DNA from: Sulfitobacter sp. DFL-14
GTDB lineage: Bacteria > Pseudomonadota > Alphaproteobacteria > Rhodobacterales > Rhodobacteraceae
Direction: 5' to 3'
NCBI RefSeq assembly: GCF_003335585.1
Contig: NZ_QBFD01000005.1
Coordinates: 1-64,000 of the forward strand
Length of the DNA: 64,000 nt
Shown here: positions 17,571-26,445 of the stretch, piece by piece
How the letters are laid out: each line of letters opens with the position of its first letter
Position numbering within the stretch: position 1 is the first letter of the stretch
Notes under the pieces: generated by a model
Databases searched by the model: none
Told to the model about the DNA's origin: nothing
What the model saw: the letters and a program-made list of their open reading frames with translations, nothing else
Made by a program: the position numbers and the translations under genes

Positions 17571-18962
17571 ATGCAATTTGGAATGCGCTTCCGGCGGCAG
17601 GACGCCGCCGACAAGGTGAACGACCGCTTCTGGCACGAGATCGAGGGTAAGCCGCTTGATGAGGTGCGCCGTATTCAGGAAGAACGGCTGCGCGATCAGA
17701 TGGCCTATCTCAAGGCGAATTCTACCTTCTATCAGGAGAAGTTCGCCGAGGCGGGCGTGGATTTCGATGACATCCGCACCATCGAGGACCTGCAGAAACT
17801 CCCCTTCACCTACAAGACCGAAATCCGAGAAAGCCTGGCCGCCGAACCGCCCTTTGGCAAGCACCGTGCTGCGCCGATGTCGGACATTATCCAGATGCAG
17901 GCGTCGTCCGGGACCACCGGCAACCCGTCCTATGTGGCGCTGACCGAAGCGGATACCGAGATGTGGCACGAGATGACGGCGCGCTGTTTCTTCGCCAACG
18001 GCGTGCGTCCCGGTGACATGGTACTGCACGCGTTTTCGCTGGCCAAAGGCTTTGTCGGGGGCATTCCCGTGATGCAGGGCCTGCAGTACATGGGCACAAT
18101 CGACGTACCGGTCGGGGCCGACGGCGGTGCGGAACGGCTGTTGCGCGCCTGTGCCGATACACGCCCGCGCTGCATTGTCGGGGCCCCGAATTTCGTTCTG
18201 CACCTGGCGGAAAAAGCGCCGGAAGTGCTGGGCTGCAAGGCCAGCGAACTGGGCGTCGAGCAGATCGTCGTCGGCGGCGAACCCGGCGGCGGTATTCCAG
18301 CCATCCGTGCCAAGATCGAAGCGGCCTGGGGCGCGAAATGCACCGAGATGCTGGGCGGCACCGATCTGGGCGTGACTTACTGGGCCGAATGCGATGCCCA
18401 ATCGGGGATGCATATGGTCAATATGGATTATATCATCACCGAACTGCTCGACCCCGAAAGCGGCGAAATCATTCCTTGGAAAAAAGGCGCCGAGGGCGAA
18501 ATGATCTATACTGCAATCGGTCGTCAGGCGAGTCCGGTCGTGCGCTTTCGGTCAGGTGACTATATCGAGGTCATCGACACCGAATGCACCTGCGGCCGCA
18601 CCGGTCCGAAAATCCGTTGCACCGGACGGACCGATGACATGCTGATCGTGCGGGGGGCCAACGTGTTCCCGTCGGCCATCAACAGCGTGATCACCGAAAT
18701 GGTGCCCGAAACCAACGGAGTCATGCGCATCGTGGCCGATTTCGAAGGCCACACCACGCAGGGCGCGCTGACGGTGATCGTGGAACGCGGCACTGACCGC
18801 AATACGGCAGATGATGCTGGCCTCAAGAAAAAGATTGAACAGCGCCTGCGTGACGCCCTTGTCTTCAAGGCTGACGTTCATCTCGTGGCCGCCGACACCT
18901 TTGAAAAACCCGGCGCCGCCAAGGTCGCCTTTGTTCTGAGAGAATACCCTGACTTGCCATGA
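17571..18962 (+). CDS. PaaK-like phenylacetate-CoA ligase family protein
   Basis: A 463-residue AMP-forming ligase of the phenylacetate-CoA ligase group. The adenylate P-loop SSGTTGNPS is near residue 112, GTDLG follows the metal-binding region, and a CxCG pair lies in TECTCGRTG. The hinge is TGRTDDMLIVRGANVFPS. It probably activates an aromatic, alicyclic or short branched acid. The frame is open further upstream, but the ATG at 17571 has GGGAGGA seven bases before it and the extension overlaps the previous gene. Its stop overlaps the carboxylase start (ATGA), suggesting that a ligase product feeds the carboxylase. Confidence 0.8.
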   Translation: MQFGMRFRRQDAADKVNDRFWHEIEGKPLDEVRRIQEERLRDQMAYLKANSTFYQEKFAEAGVDFDDIRTIEDLQKLPFTYKTEIRESLAAEPPFGKHRAAPMSDIIQMQASSGTTGNPSYVALTEADTEMWHEMTARCFFANGVRPGDMVLHAFSLAKGFVGGIPVMQGLQYMGTIDVPVGADGGAERLLRACADTRPRCIVGAPNFVLHLAEKAPEVLGCKASELGVEQIVVGGEPGGGIPAIRAKIEAAWGAKCTEMLGGTDLGVTYWAECDAQSGMHMVNMDYIITELLDPESGEIIPWKKGAEGEMIYTAIGRQASPVVRFRSGDYIEVIDTECTCGRTGPKIRCTGRTDDMLIVRGANVFPSAINSVITEMVPETNGVMRIVADFEGHTTQGALTVIVERGTDRNTADDAGLKKKIEQRLRDALVFKADVHLVAADTFEKPGAAKVAFVLREYPDLP

Positions 18963-20566
18963 CGAAAATGAAATCCCTCCTCGACACCGGATCTGATGAT
19001 TTCCGCAAGAACAACGCGCAGTATCGCGAAAAAATCGACGAACTGCATGCGCTTCGGCTCACGCAGCGGGTTGGTGGACCTGAGAAGGTGCGGAATCGAC
19101 ACATCGAAAAAGGCAAAATTCTGCCGCGCGAGCGCATTGAACGCCTGGTCGATCCGGGTACGCCGTTTCTTGAACTCGGCGAACTGGCCGGACTGAACAT
19201 GCACAAGGGCGTGCCGCCGGGTGCCGGCATCATTACCGGGATCGGTGTGATCGAAGGCCGCCAATGTATGATCATCGCCAATGACGCCACTGTTAAGGGC
19301 GGCACCTATTTCGGGATCACCTGTCGCAAACATGTGCGCGCGCAGAAAATTGCCTGGAAAAACCGCCTGCCCGTCATCACGCTGGTCGATTCCGGTGGCG
19401 CGTTTCTGCCCGATCAGGCGAATCTGTTCCCCGACGAAGGCCAGTTCGGTTCGATCTTCCATCAGCAGGTCGGCATGTCGGGCGATGGTGTGCCGCAGAT
19501 CGCCGTGGTCATGGGGCCCTGCACGGCGGGCGGCGCCTACATCCCCGCGCTCTGTGACGAAGTGGTGATCGTGCGCGGTCAGGGCTTTATGTATCTGGGC
19601 GGGCCGGAACTAACCTTTGCCGCAACCGGTGAAAAGGTCGAAGCCGAAGAACTGGGAGGCGGCAAGATGCACTCCTCCGTCTCCGGCGTAACCGACCATT
19701 TGGCCGAGGATGACGCGCATGCGTTGGCGATCACCCGCGATATCGTCAGCCACTTGGGCGAAAAGCCCCTGCCCCGCAAAACACCCACCGAACCGCGTGC
19801 GCCTGCTTACCCGACCGAGGAAATCTACGGCATCATCAGCCGCGATCCCAAGGTGCCGACCGATAACCGCGAAATCATCGCGCGTCTGGTGGATGACAGC
19901 GATTTCCACGAGTTCAAGCCATTGTACGGTGACACGATCATGACCGGCTGGGGCCGCATCCACGGCCACGAAGTTGGCATTATCGCCAACACCGGCGTGC
20001 TGTTCGTCGAGGCTGCGCTGAAGGCCACCCATTTCATCAACCTCTGCGTCCAGCGCGATATTCCGCTTCTGTTTCTGGCGGATGTGAACGGCTTTATGGT
20101 GGGCCGCGAGGTCGAGCAGATGGGCATCGCCAAGGCCGGTGCAAAGATGATCACCGCGATGTCCTCGGCACGGGTGCCTAAATTCACCATCATCACCGGC
20201 GGATCCTATGGGGCCGGGTATCTGGCAATGTTGGGCCGCCCGTTCCAACCCGATGCAATGTTTGCCTGGCCAACCGGTCGATCGGCGATCATGGGTCCGG
20301 AACAGGCCGCCAGCGTGCTGGCACAGGTCCGCGCCCAAATCAACGAACGCGAAGGCGAAAGCTGGACGCCGGAAGAGGAGGAAGCCTTCAAGGCGCCCAT
20401 CCGCAAGGAATACGAGGATTTCCAAGGTGCTTACAATTTTGCCTCGAACCTGTGGATCGACAGTGTGATCGAGCCTTGTGAAACCCGCGATGTCATGGCG
20501 CTGATGCTGGATGTGACGTCGCGCAGACCCAAGGTCGAAACCAATTTCGGCGTGTTCAGGATGTGA
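18959..20566 (+). CDS. Acyl-CoA carboxylase, carboxyltransferase (beta) subunit, MCC/GCC type
   Basis: A 535-residue carboxyltransferase, the length typical of methylcrotonyl- and geranyl-CoA carboxylase beta subunits. Conserved stretches are GTPFLELGELAG, NDATVKGGTYFGITCRKHV, VDSGGAFLPDQ, MGPCTAGGAYIPA and the C-terminal TNFGVFRM. It transfers carboxyl from biotin to a 3-methyl-2-enoyl-CoA-like substrate, working with the next gene product. Methylcrotonyl-CoA and geranyl-CoA enzymes differ by only a few pocket residues, which I cannot assign here. Confidence 0.85.
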   Translation: MTKMKSLLDTGSDDFRKNNAQYREKIDELHALRLTQRVGGPEKVRNRHIEKGKILPRERIERLVDPGTPFLELGELAGLNMHKGVPPGAGIITGIGVIEGRQCMIIANDATVKGGTYFGITCRKHVRAQKIAWKNRLPVITLVDSGGAFLPDQANLFPDEGQFGSIFHQQVGMSGDGVPQIAVVMGPCTAGGAYIPALCDEVVIVRGQGFMYLGGPELTFAATGEKVEAEELGGGKMHSSVSGVTDHLAEDDAHALAITRDIVSHLGEKPLPRKTPTEPRAPAYPTEEIYGIISRDPKVPTDNREIIARLVDDSDFHEFKPLYGDTIMTGWGRIHGHEVGIIANTGVLFVEAALKATHFINLCVQRDIPLLFLADVNGFMVGREVEQMGIAKAGAKMITAMSSARVPKFTIITGGSYGAGYLAMLGRPFQPDAMFAWPTGRSAIMGPEQAASVLAQVRAQINEREGESWTPEEEEAFKAPIRKEYEDFQGAYNFASNLWIDSVIEPCETRDVMALMLDVTSRRPKVETNFGVFRM

Positions 20567-20576
20567 GGCCCGAGAA

Positions 20577-22583
20577 ATGAAAATCAAAACACTTCTCATC
20601 GCCAATCGCGGCGAAATTGCCTGCCGGATCGCGCGCACCGCGCGGGCCAGCGGTATCACCCCTGTCGGCGTGCACTCGCAAGCTGACGCCGACGCCCTTC
20701 ATGTCCGCGAAATCGGACACTCCGTCTGTATCGGCGGCGGCCCGGCATCCGAAAGCTATCTGAAGATCGACGCGGTGATCGACGCCGCGAAATCGGTCGG
20801 CGCGGATGCGATCCACCCCGGGTATGGCTTTCTCGCAGAGAACTCCGAATTCGCCCGTGCGGTAGAAGCCGCCGGAATGATCTTTATGGGGCCGACACCC
20901 GACACGCTTGACCGTTTCGGCGACAAGGCCAGCGCCAAAAAAGCCGCCGTTGCGGCCAGCGTCCCGGTCATTTCAGGTGCCGAAGGCGCGCGGTCCGATC
21001 CACACGAAATTGCCACCGAGGTGCGTGCGATGGGCCTGCCTGTTCTGCTCAAGGCTGTCGGCGGCGGTGGCGGGCGCGGCCAACGGCTGGTGACCGACGA
21101 GACCACACTTGAGGAAGACATCGAAGGCGCGCTGCGTGAGGCAAGGTCCACCTTCGGCTCCGAAGGGCTGTTGCTCGAGCGGTTCCTGCCAGAGGCCCGC
21201 CATGTCGAGGTGCAGATCGCGGGCGACGGCAAGGGCCATGTGGTGCATCTGTTCGAACGCGACTGCACGCTACAGCGCCGTCATCAGAAAGTTATCGAAG
21301 AAGCTCCGGCATGGGGGCTCCCCCGCACGCTGCTGGACCAAATCGCGCAGGACGCGGTGCGCCTGGGTGAAACGCTTGATTATCGCGGTCTGGGCACGGT
21401 CGAATTTCTGGTCGCAGGGGAGGAGTATTACTTCCTTGAGGTAAACCCCCGTATTCAGGTGGAGCACCCTGTCACCGAGGCAATAACCGGGCTTGATCTG
21501 GTCGCGCTTCATCTGCGCATCGCCGAAGGCGCGGGCCTTGGCCTGGTTCAGGACGATCTGGCAATCAACGGCCATGCGGTCGAGGCACGGCTTTACGCCG
21601 AAGACCCGGCAATGCAGTTCGCCCCCTCGACAGGCACGCTGACGACACTCAGCCTGCCGGATGGTCTGCGCATCGACAGCGGTGTCGAAGAAGGCGACGC
21701 GGTAACGCCGTTCTACGATCCGATGATCGCCAAGCTGATCGTTCACGCACCTGACCGGGAAACCGCCCTGGCCCGGCTGGCGACGGCGCTTGATCATGTC
21801 GCGGTCGAAGGTGTGCAAACCAACCGGGCTTTCCTGACGGCGTTGGCGCGCAACCCTGAATTTGAACAGATGCAGGTGCATACCCGCTGGATCGACGGCA
21901 AACTCGACGCGCTGACACAATCAGGTCCCCTTGCCCGCCCCGAATTATGGAAGGCCGCCGCGGCCATTCTTTTCGTGGCGGCATCGCGCAGCGACGCAAG
22001 CGCCAATCCATGGACCAACCGCGACACCTTTACCGGTTGGCGGCTTGGCCTGGGTGGCGGTCCGATCGAGGTGGTACAGCGTGTCACGCTGACCGATTCC
22101 GCCGACACCTCCGAGGAATTGCGTGTCGGACCCGTCAAAGCACGCGGAAGGTACACCGTCCTGACGGAAAACGGAATTGCGGCGACACTGTCGATGCGTG
22201 AAGTCGCGCCGGGCCGTTGGCGCGTGAGCGAGGGTGACACGGTCTACCTCATCGACGCACGGATTCACGCAGGCGTAATCGAGATGGCCACACCCGAGGG
22301 CCGGCTCGTCTACCGCCCGGCCGCGCCTTTGGACTTTGCTGGAGGCGATGCGGCGGCGGATCGGGCCGTGGCCTCACCGCTTACCGGCATGATCGTCGAA
22401 ATCAAGGTGGCCGATGGTCAACCCGTGGCCGAAGGCGACGTGATCGCGGTCATGGAATCCATGAAACTTGAAATATCGATCCGCGCTGCCGCAGCAGGGA
22501 TCGCCAGCAACATATCCGTCTCGAATGGGGACATGGTCGATCGCGGCCAGGTCATCGCCGAGATACTGCCATCCGAGGAGTGA
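20577..22583 (+). CDS. Acyl-CoA carboxylase, biotin carboxylase/BCCP (alpha) subunit
   Basis: A 668-residue alpha subunit: biotin carboxylase domain starting with KTLLIANRGEIACRIARTAR, an ATP-grasp glycine loop GGGGGRGQRLV, EVNPRIQVEHPVTE near residue 288, a middle BT-like region, and the biotinyl domain with the attachment motif AVMESMKLE near residue 629. It carboxylates its own biotin with ATP and bicarbonate. It lies 10 bp after the carboxyltransferase gene. With the HMG-CoA-lyase-like gene 4 bp downstream, the layout is that of leucine or acyclic terpene degradation operons. Confidence 0.9.
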   Translation: MKIKTLLIANRGEIACRIARTARASGITPVGVHSQADADALHVREIGHSVCIGGGPASESYLKIDAVIDAAKSVGADAIHPGYGFLAENSEFARAVEAAGMIFMGPTPDTLDRFGDKASAKKAAVAASVPVISGAEGARSDPHEIATEVRAMGLPVLLKAVGGGGGRGQRLVTDETTLEEDIEGALREARSTFGSEGLLLERFLPEARHVEVQIAGDGKGHVVHLFERDCTLQRRHQKVIEEAPAWGLPRTLLDQIAQDAVRLGETLDYRGLGTVEFLVAGEEYYFLEVNPRIQVEHPVTEAITGLDLVALHLRIAEGAGLGLVQDDLAINGHAVEARLYAEDPAMQFAPSTGTLTTLSLPDGLRIDSGVEEGDAVTPFYDPMIAKLIVHAPDRETALARLATALDHVAVEGVQTNRAFLTALARNPEFEQMQVHTRWIDGKLDALTQSGPLARPELWKAAAAILFVAASRSDASANPWTNRDTFTGWRLGLGGGPIEVVQRVTLTDSADTSEELRVGPVKARGRYTVLTENGIAATLSMREVAPGRWRVSEGDTVYLIDARIHAGVIEMATPEGRLVYRPAAPLDFAGGDAAADRAVASPLTGMIVEIKVADGQPVAEGDVIAVMESMKLEISIRAAAAGIASNISVSNGDMVDRGQVIAEILPSEE

Positions 22584-22587
22584 TAAG

Positions 22588-23547
22588 ATGAGCGACTTTC
22601 CCAAATTCGTCGAGTTCAGAGAAGAAGGCCCGCGCGAGGGCTTTCAGATCGAAAAGAAGATTTACCCGATCGAAAAGCGGATCGAACTGATCGACATGCT
22701 CAGCGAAACCGGTTTGAAACGCATTCAGGTCGGCAGCTTCGTCAGCCCGAAATACGTGCCGCAAATGGCCGATACCGGCGAGCTGTTCCAGCGTATCAAG
22801 CGCAAGCCGGGAGTGAACTACACGTCGCTTTGGCTGAACGACAAGGGGTTTCGCAAGGCACTGACCGCGCATGAGGTCGATATCGACCCGCGCCTGTTAT
22901 TCTATCCATCCGAGGCGTTTGCGCAATCGAACAACAATTGTTCTTCCGCCGAAATGCGCGAGAAGCAACGTGACTGGGTCCGGCTTTACAAGGAAGAAGG
23001 CTATACCGTCGACGCCGCCTACGTGATGACGGCCTTCGGCTGCAACTTCGAAGGCCCGATTTCGCAAGAGCGCATTCTCGACGATTTCCGCTTTATCCTC
23101 GCGCTTTGCGAGGAGGAACAGATCCCTGTGCCAATACTTGTCGTCGCGGATACAATGGGGTGGGGAAACCCCGAAGCAGTGAAGCGGATGATCGGTGCCC
23201 TGCGCGAACTGGCCCCGGACGCCCGGATCGGCATGCACATCCACGACACGCGTGGGCTTGGTATCGCCAATCTCCACGCCGCCCTTTCGATGGGCGTGGA
23301 CATGTTCGAAAGCTCGGTCGCCGGTCTTGGGGGCTGTCCTTTCGCGGGTCACGGCCATGCGCGCGCTGCTGGCAATGTCTGCACCGAGGACGCGGTTTTC
23401 CTGTGCCATGAGCTGGGCATCGAAACCGGCATCGACCTGGACAAGCTGATCGCGGCCGCGCTCAAGGCGGAAGAGATCATCGAAGCGCCGCTCATGGGCC
23501 GCGTCATGCATACCGGCGGTCTCGACAAATACCGCAAGACAAGCTGA
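22588..23547 (+). CDS. HMG-CoA lyase-like aldolase (DRE-TIM family)
   Basis: A 319-residue TIM-barrel lyase. The early REEGPREGFQ corresponds to the metal-binding RDG/E region, and the catalytic-Cys loop AGLGGCPFAGHGHARAAGN is near residue 249, with HIHDTRG before it. HMG-CoA lyase cleaves 3-hydroxy-3-methylglutaryl-CoA to acetyl-CoA and acetoacetate; relatives act on longer 3-hydroxy-3-carboxymethyl acyl-CoAs. The RDG motif is altered to REE/REG, so substrate and even activity are uncertain. I start at ATG 22588 because the in-frame extension overlaps the carboxylase. Confidence 0.75.
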   Translation: MSDFPKFVEFREEGPREGFQIEKKIYPIEKRIELIDMLSETGLKRIQVGSFVSPKYVPQMADTGELFQRIKRKPGVNYTSLWLNDKGFRKALTAHEVDIDPRLLFYPSEAFAQSNNNCSSAEMREKQRDWVRLYKEEGYTVDAAYVMTAFGCNFEGPISQERILDDFRFILALCEEEQIPVPILVVADTMGWGNPEAVKRMIGALRELAPDARIGMHIHDTRGLGIANLHAALSMGVDMFESSVAGLGGCPFAGHGHARAAGNVCTEDAVFLCHELGIETGIDLDKLIAAALKAEEIIEAPLMGRVMHTGGLDKYRKTS

Positions 23548-23559
23548 GGGAGGACGAAG

Positions 23560-24474
23560 ATGTCAAAGGCACTTGATGGAAAGGTTGTTCTGGTCACCGG
23601 AGCGGGTGGCGGGATCGGTCGAGATATTGCGCTGATGGCTGCGGCCGAAGGCGCCGCCGTGGTGGTTAACGATCTGGGCGCGTCGCTGAAAGGCACCGGC
23701 CAGACGGAAACTGCGGCGCAAAAGGTGGTTGAGGAAATCAAGGCAGCGGGCGGCGACGCGATTGCCGACGCCGGCAGCGTCACCGAACCGGACGCCGCGC
23801 GCGCGATGATCGAGGCTGGCGTCAAGGAATTCGGCCGCATAGACGCCGTGGTGAACAACGCCGGCATCCTGCGCGACTGCTTCTTCCACAAGATGACCTA
23901 CGAGGATTTCGACGCGGTGGTGAAGGTCCATCTTTACGGTGCCTTCAACACCAGCCGCGCCGCCGCCGACTATTTCCGCGAACAGGAAAGCGGGGCATTG
24001 GTGCATATGACTTCGACCTCGGGGCTGATCGGCAACTTCGCCCAGGCGAACTATTCCGCCGCCAAGCTGGGCATCGCCGCCTTTTCGAAATCGGTGGCGC
24101 TGGACCTCAAGCGCTGGAACGTGCGGTCGAACTGCATCGCGCCCTTCGCCTGGAGTCGGATGATCTCGTCGATCAAGACCGACACGGAGGAACAGAAGGC
24201 GCGCGTCGCCAAGATCAAGGAGATGACACCGGCGAAGGTTGCGCCAATGGCCTGTTTCCTGATGAGCGACCGTGCGGCAGATGTGTCGGGGCAGATCTTC
24301 GCGGTGCGCAAGAACGAGATATTCCTGTTCAACCAGCCTCGCCCCCTGCGCTCCGTCCATTCCGGTGAAGGCTGGACCGCAGATGAAATCGCCGAGCGCG
24401 CTATTCCCGCGCTCAAGTCGCAATTCACACCGCTGGAAGTATCAGCGGATGTCTTTCCGTGGGATCCGGTCTGA
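23560..24474 (+). CDS. SDR-family 3-hydroxyacyl-CoA dehydrogenase, HSD17B4-like
   Basis: A 304-residue short-chain dehydrogenase. TGAGGGIGRDIALMAAAEGA, VVNDLGAS, NNAGILRD and the catalytic YSAAK are the hallmarks of the N-terminal domain of peroxisomal multifunctional enzyme 2 (HSD17B4) and its bacterial relatives. It oxidises a (3R)-hydroxyacyl-CoA with NAD+. GGGAGGAC lies upstream of the ATG. A MaoC hydratase, the usual partner of this domain, is three genes downstream at 26446. The stop overlaps the next start (TGATG). Confidence 0.8.
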   Translation: MSKALDGKVVLVTGAGGGIGRDIALMAAAEGAAVVVNDLGASLKGTGQTETAAQKVVEEIKAAGGDAIADAGSVTEPDAARAMIEAGVKEFGRIDAVVNNAGILRDCFFHKMTYEDFDAVVKVHLYGAFNTSRAAADYFREQESGALVHMTSTSGLIGNFAQANYSAAKLGIAAFSKSVALDLKRWNVRSNCIAPFAWSRMISSIKTDTEEQKARVAKIKEMTPAKVAPMACFLMSDRAADVSGQIFAVRKNEIFLFNQPRPLRSVHSGEGWTADEIAERAIPALKSQFTPLEVSADVFPWDPV

Positions 24475-25268
24475 TGGCTAAACGCAAAGAGAAAATTACC
24501 TCCGACATCGGCTGGAGCACCCCCGACCAAATCAGTGTGCGGGGGCTCGACCTGCCGAATGAGATTTTGGGCCACATGAATCTCGGCGATCTCGCCTTTC
24601 TGCAACTGACGGGCCGCAAGGCCACGCCCGAAGAAAGCCGCGTTTTCAACGCCATCGTGATTACCCTGGTCGAACATGGCATCACGCCGTCGGCCCTGGC
24701 CGCACGCATGACCTATATGGGTGCGCCGGAGTCGCTTCAGGCGGCTGTCGCGGCTGGGCTGTGCGGGTTGGGCACCGTGTTTGTCGGCTCGATGGAGGGC
24801 GCATCGAAGATGCTTTACGAGGCGCTGCCCGAGGACAAGCTTGGCACCGGCGCCGATCTGGACGCCATCGCGCTGGAGACCGTCGAGAAATTCCGCGCCA
24901 AAAAGGCCATCGTGCCGGGCTTGGGCCATCCTGTGCACAAGCCGGTCGATCCGCGTGCTCCGCGCCTGTTCGAAATTGCGGCGCAGAACGGCAAATCCGG
25001 TGAATACATTGAGTTGATACAGAAGATACAGGCCGTTGCCGAAGAGAAGTCCGGCAAGATGCTGCCGATCAATGCCACCGGTGCAATCGGTGCGATCTGC
25101 TGCGAATTCGGCTTTCCCTGGAAGATCGTGCGCGGTTTCGGTGTCATGGCACGCGCCATCGGGCTGGTCGGTCATATCCTTGAAGAAAGCGAGAACCCGA
25201 TTTCCTATGAGCTGTGGCAGCGCGCCGAAGAGGAAATCCTCGAAACTTCCGGCCCCGGAGCATCCTGA
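24474..25268 (+). CDS. Citryl-CoA lyase-like protein (citrate synthase fold)
   Basis: A 264-residue protein of the short citrate-synthase superfamily branch annotated as citryl-CoA lyase. It has the conserved GLGHPVHKPVDPRAPRL segment with its histidines, and INATGAIGAICCEFGFP, but lacks the large N-terminal part of true citrate synthase. Members cleave citryl-CoA to acetyl-CoA and oxaloacetate; here a related C-C cleavage or condensation on a pathway acyl-CoA is plausible. I use the ATG overlapping the SDR stop at 24474, not GTG 24459. Being in this operon argues against a TCA-cycle role. Confidence 0.65.
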   Translation: MAKRKEKITSDIGWSTPDQISVRGLDLPNEILGHMNLGDLAFLQLTGRKATPEESRVFNAIVITLVEHGITPSALAARMTYMGAPESLQAAVAAGLCGLGTVFVGSMEGASKMLYEALPEDKLGTGADLDAIALETVEKFRAKKAIVPGLGHPVHKPVDPRAPRLFEIAAQNGKSGEYIELIQKIQAVAEEKSGKMLPINATGAIGAICCEFGFPWKIVRGFGVMARAIGLVGHILEESENPISYELWQRAEEEILETSGPGAS

Positions 25269-25271
25269 GCC

Positions 25272-26435
25272 ATGCAAACATCGGCCCCTGAAACCCATAA
25301 TGATCTGCGCGACGCGTTGCGTGCGCTCTGCGCGCAGTTCCCGCCCGAATACCATCGCAACTTCGGCGAGGATAACACCTACCCCGAGGAGTTTGTCGAT
25401 GCCCTTACCCGTGAAGGTTGGTTGGCGGCAATGATCCCCGAGGAGTACGGCGGATCGGGTCTCGGCCTGACCGAAGCCTCGATCATCATGGAAGAGGTGA
25501 ACCGTTGTGGCGGCAACGCGGGTCACTGTCATGGGCAAATGTACAACATGGGCACGCTTTTGCGGCACGGTTCAGACGCGCAAAAGCAGCAATACCTGCC
25601 CGGTATCGCCAGCGGCGAGCTGCGCCTGCAATCCATGGCCGTGACCGAACCGACCACCGGAACCGACACCACCAAGCTCAAGACTACAGCTGTCAAAAAA
25701 GGCGACCGCTATGTGATCAACGGTCAGAAGGTCTGGATCAGCCGTATCCAGCATTCTGACCTGATGATCCTGTTGGCGCGGACCACCCCGTTGAAGGACG
25801 TCCAGAAGAAATCACAGGGCCTGTCGATCTTCATGGTCGATCTGAAAGAGGCCATCGGCAATGGTATGGAGGTCCGTCCCATTGCCAATATGCCGGGACA
25901 CGAGACCAACGAAGTGTTCTTCGACAACCTCGAAATTCCCGCCGAGAACCTGATCGGCACCGAAGGGCGCGGCTTCTACCATATCCTGGACGGGTTGAAC
26001 GCGGAGCGGACCCTGATCGCGGCGGAGTGTATCGGCGACGGCTACTGGTTTGTGGACAAGGCCCGCGCCTATGCCGGCGAGCGCATCGTGTTCGACCGCC
26101 CCATCGGACAAAATCAGGGTGTGCAGTTTCCCATCGCCAAGGCCTATGTGAACGTCGAGGCGGCCAACCTGATGCGCTTTGAGGCTTGTCGGCGTTTTGA
26201 TGCGGGGCAGGAATGCGGAGCGCAGGCAAACATGGCCAAGCTGCTGGCCGCCGATGCCAGCTGGGAGGCGGGCAACGCCTGTATCCAGACCCACGGAGGC
26301 TTCGGCTTCGCGCGGGAATACGATGTCGAGCGCAAGTTTCGGGAGGCCCGGTTGTATCAGGTGGCCCCGATCTCGACCAACCTTATCCTGTCCTATGTCG
26401 GCGAGCATATTCTCGGTATGCCGCGGTCTTTCTGA
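25272..26435 (+). CDS. Acyl-CoA dehydrogenase (helix-G base type)
   Basis: A 387-residue acyl-CoA dehydrogenase with TEPTTGTDTTKLKT near residue 125. GLNAER near residue 239 supplies the likely base, and the C-terminus QVAPISTNLILSYVGEHILG lacks the canonical Glu. It is closely related to the enzymes at 44307 and, less so, 16384. It starts three bases after the citryl-CoA-lyase-like gene and is followed ten bases later by a MaoC hydratase, so a dehydrogenation/hydration pair is likely. Confidence 0.85.
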   Translation: MQTSAPETHNDLRDALRALCAQFPPEYHRNFGEDNTYPEEFVDALTREGWLAAMIPEEYGGSGLGLTEASIIMEEVNRCGGNAGHCHGQMYNMGTLLRHGSDAQKQQYLPGIASGELRLQSMAVTEPTTGTDTTKLKTTAVKKGDRYVINGQKVWISRIQHSDLMILLARTTPLKDVQKKSQGLSIFMVDLKEAIGNGMEVRPIANMPGHETNEVFFDNLEIPAENLIGTEGRGFYHILDGLNAERTLIAAECIGDGYWFVDKARAYAGERIVFDRPIGQNQGVQFPIAKAYVNVEAANLMRFEACRRFDAGQECGAQANMAKLLAADASWEAGNACIQTHGGFGFAREYDVERKFREARLYQVAPISTNLILSYVGEHILGMPRSF

Positions 26436-26445
26436 GGAACGCCTG

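Noticed and set aside
18959..23547. Assigning the carboxylase and lyase as the leucine-degradation liu operon
   Set aside because: No isovaleryl-CoA dehydrogenase or methylglutaconyl hydratase lies in the usual adjacent liu order, and the lyase metal motif is altered; the more general call is safer.
24051..25568. 505-residue open frame on the minus strand
   Set aside because: A high-GC shadow of the SDR, citryl-CoA-lyase-like and dehydrogenase genes on the plus strand, with no family resemblance.
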